64,000 bases of DNA from contig CACYKF010000013.1 of NCBI GenBank assembly GCA_902774905.1, forward strand, positions 39,486-103,485, written 5' to 3'. The notes beneath the pieces are model-generated. The model searched no databases, was not told the DNA's origin, and saw nothing but the letters and a program-made list of their open reading frames with translations. Made by a program: the position numbers and the translations under genes. Position 1 is the stretch's first letter, and each line of letters opens with the position of its first letter. Positions 43,370 to 51,028 of the stretch are shown piece by piece. This DNA is from an uncultured bacterium (GTDB lineage Bacteria > Cyanobacteriota > Vampirovibrionia > Gastranaerophilales > Gastranaerophilaceae).

Positions 43370-44128
43370 TTAAATTCCTGCAACACGTGAAATCATTTTT
43401 GAATACTCATCACCTTGTGGTAATTCGTAATTTACGCATAATTTTCTACGAGTAGTCATTTCATTCATATTTTTAACTGGATTAAATCCGACCTTTTCAA
43501 TTTCTTCAAAATATATTCCGCAACCGTATATCTCCCATTTTGGAATTTTGTTTATTTCGACTCCGTATTCTGATAATATACTCTCTTTTTCATCAAGAAT
43601 TTTTCCACTTAATTCATTTGTCGCATCTTGTGGGGATTTGCCATTTGCCAATAATTTATAGTAACAATGGGCATAAATTGAATTCCTGTGAGAATCTTCC
43701 ATTCTCCACAAAAAATAATCTTGAACATCCTCAAGTGAAGGCAATGGAATAATTCTACAATCAAAAATAGCAGTAGCATTCATAAGTTGTGAAAATTTTA
43801 CACTAACTTCTGCTGCTAATAAAGAATTATATTTCCTAATTTTTTTATTAAATAAATTAGTATTTTTATTGAATAATAAAGAAGTTTCATCACTTTCAGT
43901 ATAGGCATATGAAATATCAAAATCCGATTCCATAAGATGACAAATTGCTTTAATCATTGAGTCTCTAAATTTTGCATCAAATGGACGTTTTAAATCTAAA
44001 CGTTCTTTTGTCAGTTTTGTAAAACCACGACCGTCAAGACGAGCAACCATATAACTATCTTGTGGAATAGTTTGGTCTATCGATTGTTCAAATTTTCTCA
44101 TTTTTTCATCAAAGTCATCAAATTTCAT
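43370..44128 (-). CDS. tRNA-His guanylyltransferase-like protein (Thg1/TLP)
   Basis: A 252-residue 3'-5' nucleotide polymerase of the Thg1 family: VARLDGRGFTKLTKE (D32, first metal aspartate), SYAYTESDETSLLF (D80, second metal ligand), then CRIIPLPSLEDVQDYFLWR and IYAHCYYKLL. Bacterial Thg1-like proteins add nucleotides to 5'-truncated tRNAs and act in tRNA repair. It overlaps the upstream kinase gene by 4 bp (ATGA) and is followed by DUF4186 one base after its stop. The operon context argues for RNA 5'-end repair. Confidence 0.9.
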   Translation of the reverse strand: MKFDDFDEKMRKFEQSIDQTIPQDSYMVARLDGRGFTKLTKERLDLKRPFDAKFRDSMIKAICHLMESDFDISYAYTESDETSLLFNKNTNLFNKKIRKYNSLLAAEVSVKFSQLMNATAIFDCRIIPLPSLEDVQDYFLWRMEDSHRNSIYAHCYYKLLANGKSPQDATNELSGKILDEKESILSEYGVEINKIPKWEIYGCGIYFEEIEKVGFNPVKNMNEMTTRRKLCVNYELPQGDEYSKMISRVAGI

Positions 44129-44580
44129 AGTTCTTCATTCCATTTGCTTACTATAAATTTATTATCCTCTATCTTTACATAGTATAATTCATCAAAATTT
44201 TCGGAATAACTTGGTTGTTCAAGTTTCTTTGCAGTAGCCAATATTCCTTTTAAAGGAACATCCTTTCCCCGTTTAGAATTCCTTTTCAAACACTCATCAA
44301 CGGATGAACGAAAATATATTCCAACAGTTTTATATCCATTTTGTTGTGCAATATCAATATATTTTTTGCGTTCTTCAATTGTTGAGTTTGTATTATCAAT
44401 AACAAGATTTTTACCTGAATTAATTATCTCATTAATAATTTTATCTTCTCTTTTCCGAGTTTTTATAATATCAAGACTAACAATGTCAAAATCGCAAAAA
44501 TACTCTTGGCAAAAGGTTGTTTTACCACTTGCTTGTATTCCAATTAGTATAAATATGGTTTTGGTGTACTCTTTAAACAT
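44125..44580 (-). CDS. P-loop kinase, polynucleotide-kinase-like
   Basis: A 151-residue P-loop protein: LIGIQASGKTTFCQEYF (Walker A 14-22), FDIVSLDIIKTRKRED and LVIDNTNSTIEERKKYI, followed by GYKTVGIYFRSSVDECLKRNSKRG. The DNTN segment and the lid-like R-rich stretch are the pattern of the T4 polynucleotide kinase/PNKP kinase domain. It would phosphorylate 5'-OH RNA ends; Thg1-like enzymes need an activated 5' phosphate, so the pairing makes biochemical sense. First gene of the operon. Confidence 0.75.
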   Translation of the reverse strand: MFKEYTKTIFILIGIQASGKTTFCQEYFCDFDIVSLDIIKTRKREDKIINEIINSGKNLVIDNTNSTIEERKKYIDIAQQNGYKTVGIYFRSSVDECLKRNSKRGKDVPLKGILATAKKLEQPSYSENFDELYYVKIEDNKFIVSKWNEEL

Positions 44581-45388
44581 GATTTTGACCTATGTTAATT
44601 TTATTATAAACAAACATAGTGTCAGATATGGACATAGGAAAGGATTAATTTTAAAACAAAAACCTGTGGCTATTCGTCGTTCAACAAAATGTTCTCAAAT
44701 TGGGAGTCATTTAGGGGGAAATGTATTTTTTTGTGTCTATATATGTTCAATTATTACAAATTTCAATTACATATTTTTGAGATTTTCGATTACATTTTTT
44801 ATTTTTTTATTATTTTTTAAAGATATTTTAAAAAAACACTAAAAATGTGTCATAAATGCTTCCGACTAAAGGGTTTTAATACAATACGTTGTATTTTACA
44901 GTTAGTATTGAAATTTTAAAATATGTAATTGAAATTGAGAGGGAAGATACTTCCCACTAAAATGGGGGAAGTCATCTATTTTAGAAGATTTGGACCACTT
45001 CCGGGTTAAAGTCGGAAGTAGAAAAATATGTAATTGAAATGTCCGATTTCAATCATAGGCTAAAACAACTGAAAACACGCTAATATTCGGTATTTTGCAA
45101 GATTTTAATCCGGACATCCATGTAATCGAAACCGGACAAAACGGACTTCAATTACATATTGGTTATCATTATGGGGGAAGTGCCTCAAAGGTAAATATAC
45201 CGGGGTTTAACGACTAAAACTTTTCAATTACATATTTTCAATTTGTCCTGTCTAACTATAGCTTAACGACTAAAAATTTTCAATTACATATTTTCAATTT
45301 GTCCTGTCTAACTATACCTAAAGTATTGAAATTTTGTCAAAAGTTGACAAAAATACATCACAATAAAACTTTGATGTTGTTTTATAAT
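44581..45388. repeat. Array of TTCAATTACATATT motifs
   Basis: An 800-bp gene-free region. The word CAATTACATAT occurs in forward orientation near 44763, 45148, 45224 and 45280, and inverted (ATATGTAATTGAAA) at 44921-44934 and 45026-45039. Looser forms (CGATTACAT, ATGTAATCGAA) lie at 44787 and 45119. At 45207-45318 the motif sits in two tandem 56-bp units beginning TTAACGACTAAAA. It is not CRISPR: spacing and orientation are irregular. It may be a protein-binding array or an element relic. Confidence 0.7.
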
Positions 45389-45406
45389 TAGATAATATAT
45401 TATCTA
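45389..45406. promoter_or_regulatory. Perfect 18-bp palindrome upstream of hipB
   Basis: TAGATAATATATTATCTA is self-complementary and sits 40 bp before the hipB start codon, in the promoter region. HipB proteins autoregulate by binding palindromes upstream of hipBA, so this is the natural operator candidate. Confidence 0.65.
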
Positions 45407-45446
45407 TATATTGACATTTTTGATAAAATTGGTTAATATATTATAT

Positions 45447-45725
45447 ATGAATAATCAATTTTTAAAACAAAAAACTCCTAATGAAATAGCCAAAAGTTTA
45501 GCAGATAAAATTAAAGAACACAGAAAAAAGTTAAAGATTTCGCAAGAGGTTTTAGCACAAAAATCCGGTGTCAGTCATGGCAGTATTAAAAGATTTGAAA
45601 CTAAGTATGAGATATCTTTGCATTCTTTCATAAAAATTGCTATTGCGCTTGATTTAGATAATGACTTTGAAAATTTATTTACACAAAAAACTTATGCTTC
45701 GATTGATGAGGTAATTAATGGATAA
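45447..45725 (+). CDS. HipB-like XRE antitoxin
   Basis: A 92-residue XRE protein: IAKSLADKIKEHRKKLKISQEVLAQKSGVSHGSIKRFET forms the helix-turn-helix, followed by LHSFIKIAIALDL and a short tail. It would bind and neutralise the HipA kinase and repress the operon. The start is ATG 45447 (MNNQFLKQK); there is no clear Shine-Dalgarno sequence and the leader is very short. It overlaps hipA by 8 bp. Confidence 0.88.
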   Translation: MNNQFLKQKTPNEIAKSLADKIKEHRKKLKISQEVLAQKSGVSHGSIKRFETKYEISLHSFIKIAIALDLDNDFENLFTQKTYASIDEVING

Positions 45726-46818
45726 TTATAAATATCTTAAAGTTTTTTATAATGATAAATTAGTTGGGACTTTGGCTAAAACTCCTGATAGGCTTGTGGC
45801 TTTTGAATATGATAGCGAATGGCTTGCGACGGGTTTTAGTATTTCACCTTTCAGTTTACCAATTCAAAAGAAGGTCTTTTTACCAAAATATGAACCGTTT
45901 GACGGATTATTTGGTGTGTTTAATGACAGCTTACCTGACGGTTGGGGAAAATTATTAGTTGACCGCCTTTTACTTAAAAACAAAATTAACCCAAGTGAAA
46001 TTGATAATTTAAACCGTCTTGCTGTTGTTCAAGAAAGCGGTATGGGAGCTTTGACATATAAGCCTGAACACAGATTTGAAACTCCACAAGAAGAATCTGA
46101 TTATGACAAGCTTGCACAAGAATGTTCAAAAATATTAGAGGCTCAAAGCTCTGATAACTTGGATGAACTTTTTAAACTTGGCGGTTCATCAGGCGGTGCA
46201 AGACCAAAAATTTTAACAAAAATAAACGGAGAGGATTGGATAATTAAATTCCCATCCTCGCAGGATCCTAAAAATATAGGCGAACAGGAATATAAGTATT
46301 CACTTGTCGCAAAAGATTGCGGAATTAAAATGAGCGAAACAAAATTATTCCCATCAAAAATTTGTTCAGGATACTTTGGCATAAAGCGATTTGACCGCCA
46401 AGATGGTAGAAAAATCCATATGGTATCAGTTAGCGGACTTTTAGAAACCAGTCACCGTCTGCCAAATCTTGATTATAATATTTTGATGAAATTGACACTT
46501 GAACTTACAAAAAATTATCAAGATATTGAGCAGTTATATAGACTTATGTGCTTTAATGTTTTCGCGCACAACAGAGATGACCATTCTAAGAATTTCTCGT
46601 TTTTGTATGATGAAAGTCAAAAAGAATGGCACTTATCACCTGCTTATGATTTGACTTACAGTTCATCATTCAACGGAGAACACGCAACAACAATCAATGG
46701 CGAAGGTAAAAATCCAACATTAGATGACATTATAGCAGTAGCAAAAAATATCGGGATAAAAGAAAAACCAGCAAAAGATATTGCTCTTGATATTAAAGCC
46801 AAATGCACTGAACTCTAA
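45718..46818 (+). CDS. HipA-family toxin kinase
   Basis: A 366-residue serine/threonine kinase of the HipA type. The N-terminal domain contains ISPFSLPIQ and FNDSLPDGWGKLL. The kinase core has LGGSSGGARPK (glycine-rich ATP loop), WIIKFPSS, YFGIKRFDR, CFNVFAHNRDDHSKNFSFLYD (catalytic loop, D in NRDDHSKN) and LSPAYDLTYS (metal-binding D). HipA phosphorylates glutamyl-tRNA synthetase in E. coli, causing dormancy; the target here may differ. Complete length and motifs suggest it is active. Confidence 0.92.
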   Translation: MDNYKYLKVFYNDKLVGTLAKTPDRLVAFEYDSEWLATGFSISPFSLPIQKKVFLPKYEPFDGLFGVFNDSLPDGWGKLLVDRLLLKNKINPSEIDNLNRLAVVQESGMGALTYKPEHRFETPQEESDYDKLAQECSKILEAQSSDNLDELFKLGGSSGGARPKILTKINGEDWIIKFPSSQDPKNIGEQEYKYSLVAKDCGIKMSETKLFPSKICSGYFGIKRFDRQDGRKIHMVSVSGLLETSHRLPNLDYNILMKLTLELTKNYQDIEQLYRLMCFNVFAHNRDDHSKNFSFLYDESQKEWHLSPAYDLTYSSSFNGEHATTINGEGKNPTLDDIIAVAKNIGIKEKPAKDIALDIKAKCTEL

Positions 46819-46839
46819 ATCAAAGGACAATAAATTAAT

Positions 46840-47373
46840 ATGAACTCAAAAATAAAATTGGCATTGAAAATTTTATTAAGTGCAATTATTGGCATAGCTA
46901 TATTTATCGCAGTAACAGGCATTGCTTTATTTCTAATACTAAATACAGAACCTGTATCAAAAATAAAAGATTATGAAAAATGTCTTGAATTAGTTCTAAA
47001 CAAAGATAAAATTCGTCATTTCCCTAAAGCTATACCTACTGGCGCTAAATCATATCTGTATTGTTATCCTGCGGATTATGAAGGGCAAGGGGAACTCGTA
47101 ATTTTAAGACTTACAACGGATAAATCTTATATCCAAAAAGAACTACATTCGCATACTTTTTTAAACGCAAAAACACCGGTTGGTACAGTTCAAAATATTT
47201 ATAATATGCCAACTGAAACAGTAGGAATTTCTAAAGAAGATTTAACTTTTTACGTGTTAAAAAATGCAGATAATGAATATTATTATAAAACATATTTCCC
47301 GTATTTCACAGGAATAGGAGTTGATAAAAATATGGAAAACATAGTGTATTACTACATTGAACCATCTGATTAA
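46840..47373 (+). CDS. Hypothetical single-span membrane protein
   Basis: A 177-residue protein with one N-terminal helix (LSAIIGIAIFIAVTGIALFLIL, about 12-35) and an extracytoplasmic domain containing YLYCYPADYEGQGELVILRLT. No family recognised. It follows hipA by 21 bp on the same strand but its composition and role give no link to the toxin pair. Confidence 0.6.
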   Translation: MNSKIKLALKILLSAIIGIAIFIAVTGIALFLILNTEPVSKIKDYEKCLELVLNKDKIRHFPKAIPTGAKSYLYCYPADYEGQGELVILRLTTDKSYIQKELHSHTFLNAKTPVGTVQNIYNMPTETVGISKEDLTFYVLKNADNEYYYKTYFPYFTGIGVDKNMENIVYYYIEPSD

Positions 47374-47416
47374 TTGTCATAACTTGATTAAAATTTGTCA
47401 AAACACAAGCACATTT

Positions 47417-47677
47417 TCATTCGTCATGCCATTGATTATGTTTTTGCAACCATTCTTCTTGGGTTATATTTCCATCTAATTTATCCGTATATAAATTATC
47501 CAATCTTGTTTGAAGCCTTGATATCTGTTTTTTAGTTTCTTCCAGACTTACTTCTTCGTAATCAGATTTCATAAGCCGTATTTCTTTAACTGCCTTCTTA
47601 ATTTCTTCAAATAAACCTTTGTCAGGATCAGGCAACTTATCAATCAATTCTAAAAATACTTCATGCATTGTATTCAA
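47417..47677 (-). pseudogene. C-terminal fragment of a serine recombinase
   Basis: 86 residues ending ISRLQTRLDNLYTDKLDGNITQEEWLQKHNQWHDE. The LYTDKLDGNIT-E pattern is the coiled-coil segment typical of large serine recombinases and resolvase-like integrases; the catalytic and DNA-binding domains are missing upstream. The 5' end runs into a fragment of an unrelated gene on the other strand, so this is a mobile-element scar rather than a functional gene. Confidence 0.6.
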
Positions 47678-47925
47678 TGAAAACAGCGGAAAATATTAAA
47701 ACTGTTGTTGATGATAGATTAAATAAAGATGAAAAAGAGATGAAATATACTATTATTAGAGAAGACGCCGGAACGGCTGATAATTTAGACATAATGTTTC
47801 AGAAACAAAAACTTATAATTTCTAAAATGCAAACAGTTTCCGCAAAAATCAATGAGATAATTTCTGCAATCAATCTTTATCAAGCATTGGGCGGAGTTGA
47901 TTTTACAGAAATTGAGAATATATAG
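47668..47925 (+). pseudogene. Possible C-terminal fragment of an efflux outer-membrane protein
   Basis: 85 residues whose end, AGTADNLDIMFQKQKLIISK followed by INLYQALGGVDF, resembles the C-terminus of NodT-type outer-membrane efflux proteins (G-x-x-D-x-L...LYxALGGG). It has no signal peptide and is a sixth of normal length. It overlaps the recombinase fragment head to head by 10 bp. Alternatively an unrelated small protein. Confidence 0.4.
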
Positions 47926-48009
47926 TAAACAAATATCGGACATATGAAACAAACCGAATATCCAACCCAAGCGTATTAATTAAGTAAAAGTCTGTAAAAA
48001 AAATCTGTT

Positions 48010-48046
48010 TTCGTTTAATCCGGAGTTACACTCCATATTAAACGAA
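48010..48046. repeat. Orphan copy of the AAA_14-associated palindrome
   Basis: TTCGTTTAAT (from 48010) and ATTAAACGAA (to 48046) with inner GGAGT/ACTCC, near identical to the palindrome at 33732-33770. On the minus strand no AAA_14 gene follows, only the fragments listed above, so it probably marks where such a gene was lost. Confidence 0.75.
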
Positions 48047-48194
48047 TTTCGAATTAAAATTTTGTCATCGGTTCGTTTTCAGCTCATGTTAAAAAATATG
48101 TCTGAAATGTGCAATATTATTGCTTGATAGACTTGACTTGTTAAAAAAGAGAGTTAAGATGAATAGTGACATAGCAAGTATTTTAAGACTTCAC

Positions 48195-48317
48195 AGGTTC
48201 GGGTTCAGCGCAAGCGAGCAGAGTGCGAAGTGTTTTTGCAAAAAGAACGGAGTTCTTTGAAGCAAAACACGTAGGCGCGTTTAATGCGAGCGCAGCAAGA
48301 CAACCCAGGCAGTTTTA
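48195..48317. repeat. Hairpin element copy 2 inside boundary repeat copy C
   Basis: GGTTCGGGTTC (48196-48206) and CAACCCAGGCAGTTTT (48301-48316) together match the continuous sequence GTTCGTATCCAACCTGGGCAG of copy B, with a 94-bp element inserted between them. The element has AGCGAGC, AGTGCGAAG and GCGAGCGCAGCAAGACA as in copy 1 at 19872. Its stem (48230-48239 with 48261-48270, and AAAGAAC/GTTCTTT) has a sequence unlike that of copy 1. Confidence 0.65.
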
Positions 48318-48352
48318 AGAGTTTGTGTATATAGATACTCATGATACTCTCT

Positions 48353-48606
48353 GGGTTTTAATGGGACATTTGAAAAAATATTTTTCTGCCACCTTTCGGC
48401 TTTATGTTTGAATTACATCATCTTCCGAGTGGTTGACTGAAACTACTCAGAAAGTCACTTTATTGTCACTTATTTGGCGGTAACTTTCCACAATAAATCC
48501 ACCCAAATCGCTATAATCTATATATCGCTACATTCCCCGATGACACTTTCCGGACAAAATGTCCGTTTTGAAATTACCTACTCCAGAACTCGGAAGCTAG
48601 TCGGAA
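48353..48606. repeat. Boundary repeat, copy C, right part (uninterrupted)
   Basis: The 38-bp block 48353-48390 is identical to 28256-28293, and 48393-48606 matches 30098-30313. Here the two parts are contiguous, which shows the unbroken state of the site split in copy A. No gene from 47926 to 48666. Confidence 0.85.
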
Positions 48607-48666
48607 ATGCTTTGTATTATTATGAATATATTTCTGTGCAATTCATTTTTATGTTAATATTTTTGC

Positions 48667-49452
48667 ATGGAAAAAATAATTAGTTATTCTTCATTTGCTT
48701 TATTTATTCTAATCCTATTTTTATCAATTTTTAATGTCATATCAATTGATAAATATACTTTTGTATTAACTATTTTCTTAACAATTCCCTTTATTTCAAA
48801 ATATATAGAATCTCTAAATATATTTGGAAATAAATTTTATTTCAGAAAATCAATTGAAAAGATAGAACAACTTACTAATAAAGCATTAGAAGAAGAATCT
48901 TCCGATAAAGACAAAGATAGTACAAATTTTCAGCATCCTATGTCATATATAGTCGAACAGAGCCAAGAACTATTAGAAAAAGACCCTACATTGGCTATTG
49001 CATCTTTGAGAATAGGCTTTGAAAAGTCATTAAGAAACTTTTGCGAAAATTTAGCTATAGATGCTAGTAATAAGTATTCATTAAAAGCGGTTATAAAAGC
49101 GTTAGAAGAAAATGGGATAATAAAACAATATCAAGTAGACGCACTTGAAGAAATAATAAATGTTGCAAATAAAGTAATTCATGGCAAAAATATTTCGTAT
49201 GATGATGCAAAACAAATCATTGAACTTGCAGAAAGATTAATATATAGTTTCCCTATTGGTTACGTTCCTGATTTTAAGGAAAATCAGGATTATGAAAAGC
49301 AAGGCTTTATATGTGAGTGGGAACATTGTATTGAATTCCAACCATTAAAAAATCCTCCCGATGATGCTTCGTGCAAGATCTTTGGACATGATTGTCCTGG
49401 AGGAGCTGAAAAACGAAAAAAATGTAACAAGACACTAAAAGATATTATGTAA
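48667..49452 (+). CDS. DUF4145-like membrane protein
   Basis: A 261-residue protein with two N-terminal membrane helices (residues about 5-25 and 30-47), a helical domain with DPTLAIASLRIGFEKSLRNFCE and YQVDALEEIINVANKVIHGK resembling DUF4145 (HEPN-like), and a cysteine-bearing tail (CEWEHC...CKIFGHDCPGG...CNK) that could bind zinc. The fold suggests nucleotide or RNA handling in defence, which is inference. It starts 61 bp after repeat copy C and overlaps the convergent gene by 18 bp. Confidence 0.6.
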   Translation: MEKIISYSSFALFILILFLSIFNVISIDKYTFVLTIFLTIPFISKYIESLNIFGNKFYFRKSIEKIEQLTNKALEEESSDKDKDSTNFQHPMSYIVEQSQELLEKDPTLAIASLRIGFEKSLRNFCENLAIDASNKYSLKAVIKALEENGIIKQYQVDALEEIINVANKVIHGKNISYDDAKQIIELAERLIYSFPIGYVPDFKENQDYEKQGFICEWEHCIEFQPLKNPPDDASCKIFGHDCPGGAEKRKKCNKTLKDIM

Positions 49453-49788
49453 TGAACATTTAAAATCTTTCCCATACCTCAAAATATGCTCAGCCACATG
49501 TTGTGCGAGGTTTTGTTTCATTTGGGAGTGGTTTATTGAGCGGCGGAGGCGGGAGTAAAGAACTTTTACCCGCATAGATTCTTCTTTTGTGTGCGGCAGC
49601 TTCTTTCGTTTTGTTTTTAGCGGTTTATCGACTACAAAAAGTTCGCCGTCATACAGATAAAAATAAACAGGTATATCGTAAAATCTCCGCATCTTGGCAG
49701 TTTTCGGTTTTTGTTCAAAGTGTGTTTTAAGGGCGTTCAATTGCCGTTCATAAATCATTTGCCGAAAATGTTTATAAAAATTCTGCAT
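49435..49788 (-). CDS. Hypothetical basic protein, 117 residues
   Basis: Starts MQNFYKHFRQMIYERQLNALK and is rich in Lys, Arg and His (PLKTKRKKLPHTKEESMRVK). No family recognised. The frame is open upstream to 49851 into the PreA remnant, so the ATG at 49788 is a choice, without a strong ribosome site. It could be a fragment joined by the same deletion that trimmed PreA. Confidence 0.4.
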   Translation of the reverse strand: MQNFYKHFRQMIYERQLNALKTHFEQKPKTAKMRRFYDIPVYFYLYDGELFVVDKPLKTKRKKLPHTKEESMRVKVLYSRLRRSINHSQMKQNLAQHVAEHILRYGKDFKCSLHNIF

Positions 49789-50130
49789 CGTCGCGTCCCC
49801 AATATCCAAAAGAAAACTCGCCTGTTTTGACTTCACCCCGGCACAAAACACATTTGTCAGTATCTATTTGCGGTTTCATCTGATAGTTTATATTCAAATC
49901 TTTGTGAGGTACTATTTTATTTATTACGATATTTTTTAAATCGGATAAGGAATTCATATTTTTTTCTTCAAGATAATTAAGCAGACCTGATTTTAGCTTA
50001 TCAATAATACCGTATCCGTTCACCTCAGTACATATTTGTACAACATCAGAACCTGCTGCAATATACTGAACAGCATCCTGCCAATTTGAAATTCCGCCCA
50101 TTCCCAAAATCGGAAGTTGAGATTGTTGCC
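49772..50130 (-). pseudogene. C-terminal remnant of PreA-like dihydropyrimidine dehydrogenase
   Basis: LPILGMGGISNWQDAVQYIAAGSDVVQICTEV is the FMN/phosphate-binding end of the PreA/dihydroorotate-dehydrogenase barrel, followed by IDTDKCVLC, the beginning of the ferredoxin domain. The N-terminal two thirds of the protein and most of the iron-sulfur domain are gone. The left part joins directly to a CstA fragment near 50130, and the ferredoxin part breaks off into unrelated sequence near 49840. Confidence 0.75.
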
Positions 50131-50893
50131 TGAGTTGAGTGAAACCCTGATAAAAGTCCGCAGCTTACCGTCATAAAAAACATTGGAAGAAGCGGCAAAT
50201 GATTTGGATGCAAATTATAATTTGCTAAGTCGAAGTTTTGTAAATTAACACCCTTTATAAAAAATCCTGCAAGTACCAAGCCTGTTCCGAGAATTAACGT
50301 CAAGCCGAGAATCGGGTAAAATTTACCGATAATTTTATCTATCGGAAATAATGTTGCAACAATAAAATATAACAAGATTACCAAATAAGCAGCTAAGACT
50401 ATCGGATTAGATATGGCAAAATCTTTTATACCAAAAAATCTTTCAACAAATAAATCGCCTGAAGTATAAACAAAAACTGTTGCAAGTAAAAGCAACATTA
50501 CCGATACAATAACCATAAAGATTTTAAATGCACCACGTCCGAGATATTTGTTAATAAGCCCTGTTATTTGCGCACCGTCATTGCGCATGGAAAGCATCCC
50601 AGCAAAATAGTCATGAACAGCTCCTGCAAAAACACATTCCACCGGTATTAAAATAAATGCAACAGACCCGAACAAAATCCCCTGAACTGCGCCAATTATA
50701 GGTCCCATGCCTGCAATATTCAGCAGGTGAATAAGAGAATTTCTGTTTTTAGAAATCGGTACAAAATCAACCCCGTCATAATCCTTTATAGCAGGAGTTT
50801 CTCTGTCGTCAGGCGAGAACAGATTGTTAATATATTTTGAATAAAAATATAACCGACTATTAAAATTAAAATACCAAAGATAAATGTCTGCAT
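50131..50893 (-). pseudogene. CstA-like peptide/pyruvate transporter, frameshifted and truncated
   Basis: From ATG 50893 (MQTFIFGILILIVGYIF) the frame is lost near 50841-50846 by a single base in an A-run; the next frame reads SPDDRETPAIKDYDGVDFVP and then MGPIIGAVQGILFGSVAFILIP, the CstA core, to GLLSGFHSTQA. There the protein ends by fusion to PreA sequence. CstA normally has about 16 helices and well over 450 residues; here perhaps 245 remain. Both lesions make it non-functional. Confidence 0.85.
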
Positions 50894-51028
50894 AAAAAAA
50901 TTAAAGCACATTAAAAATAACAGTCGATAATTTTACATAAAACTTTTTGCACAAATAAGTTTACATTAATAACGGTTTATTGTATCATCTCGAAAGGAAC
51001 ATATGTACACTATTTGAAGCAGAGAGCT

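Noticed and set aside
44366-44842. 158-codon plus-strand open frame
   Set aside because: Antisense to the kinase gene over its first half, Ile/Phe-rich low-complexity end, no ribosome site.
44761-45318. CRISPR-like array
   Set aside because: Repeats are short (about 14 bp), occur in both orientations and have irregular spacing; there are no cas genes.
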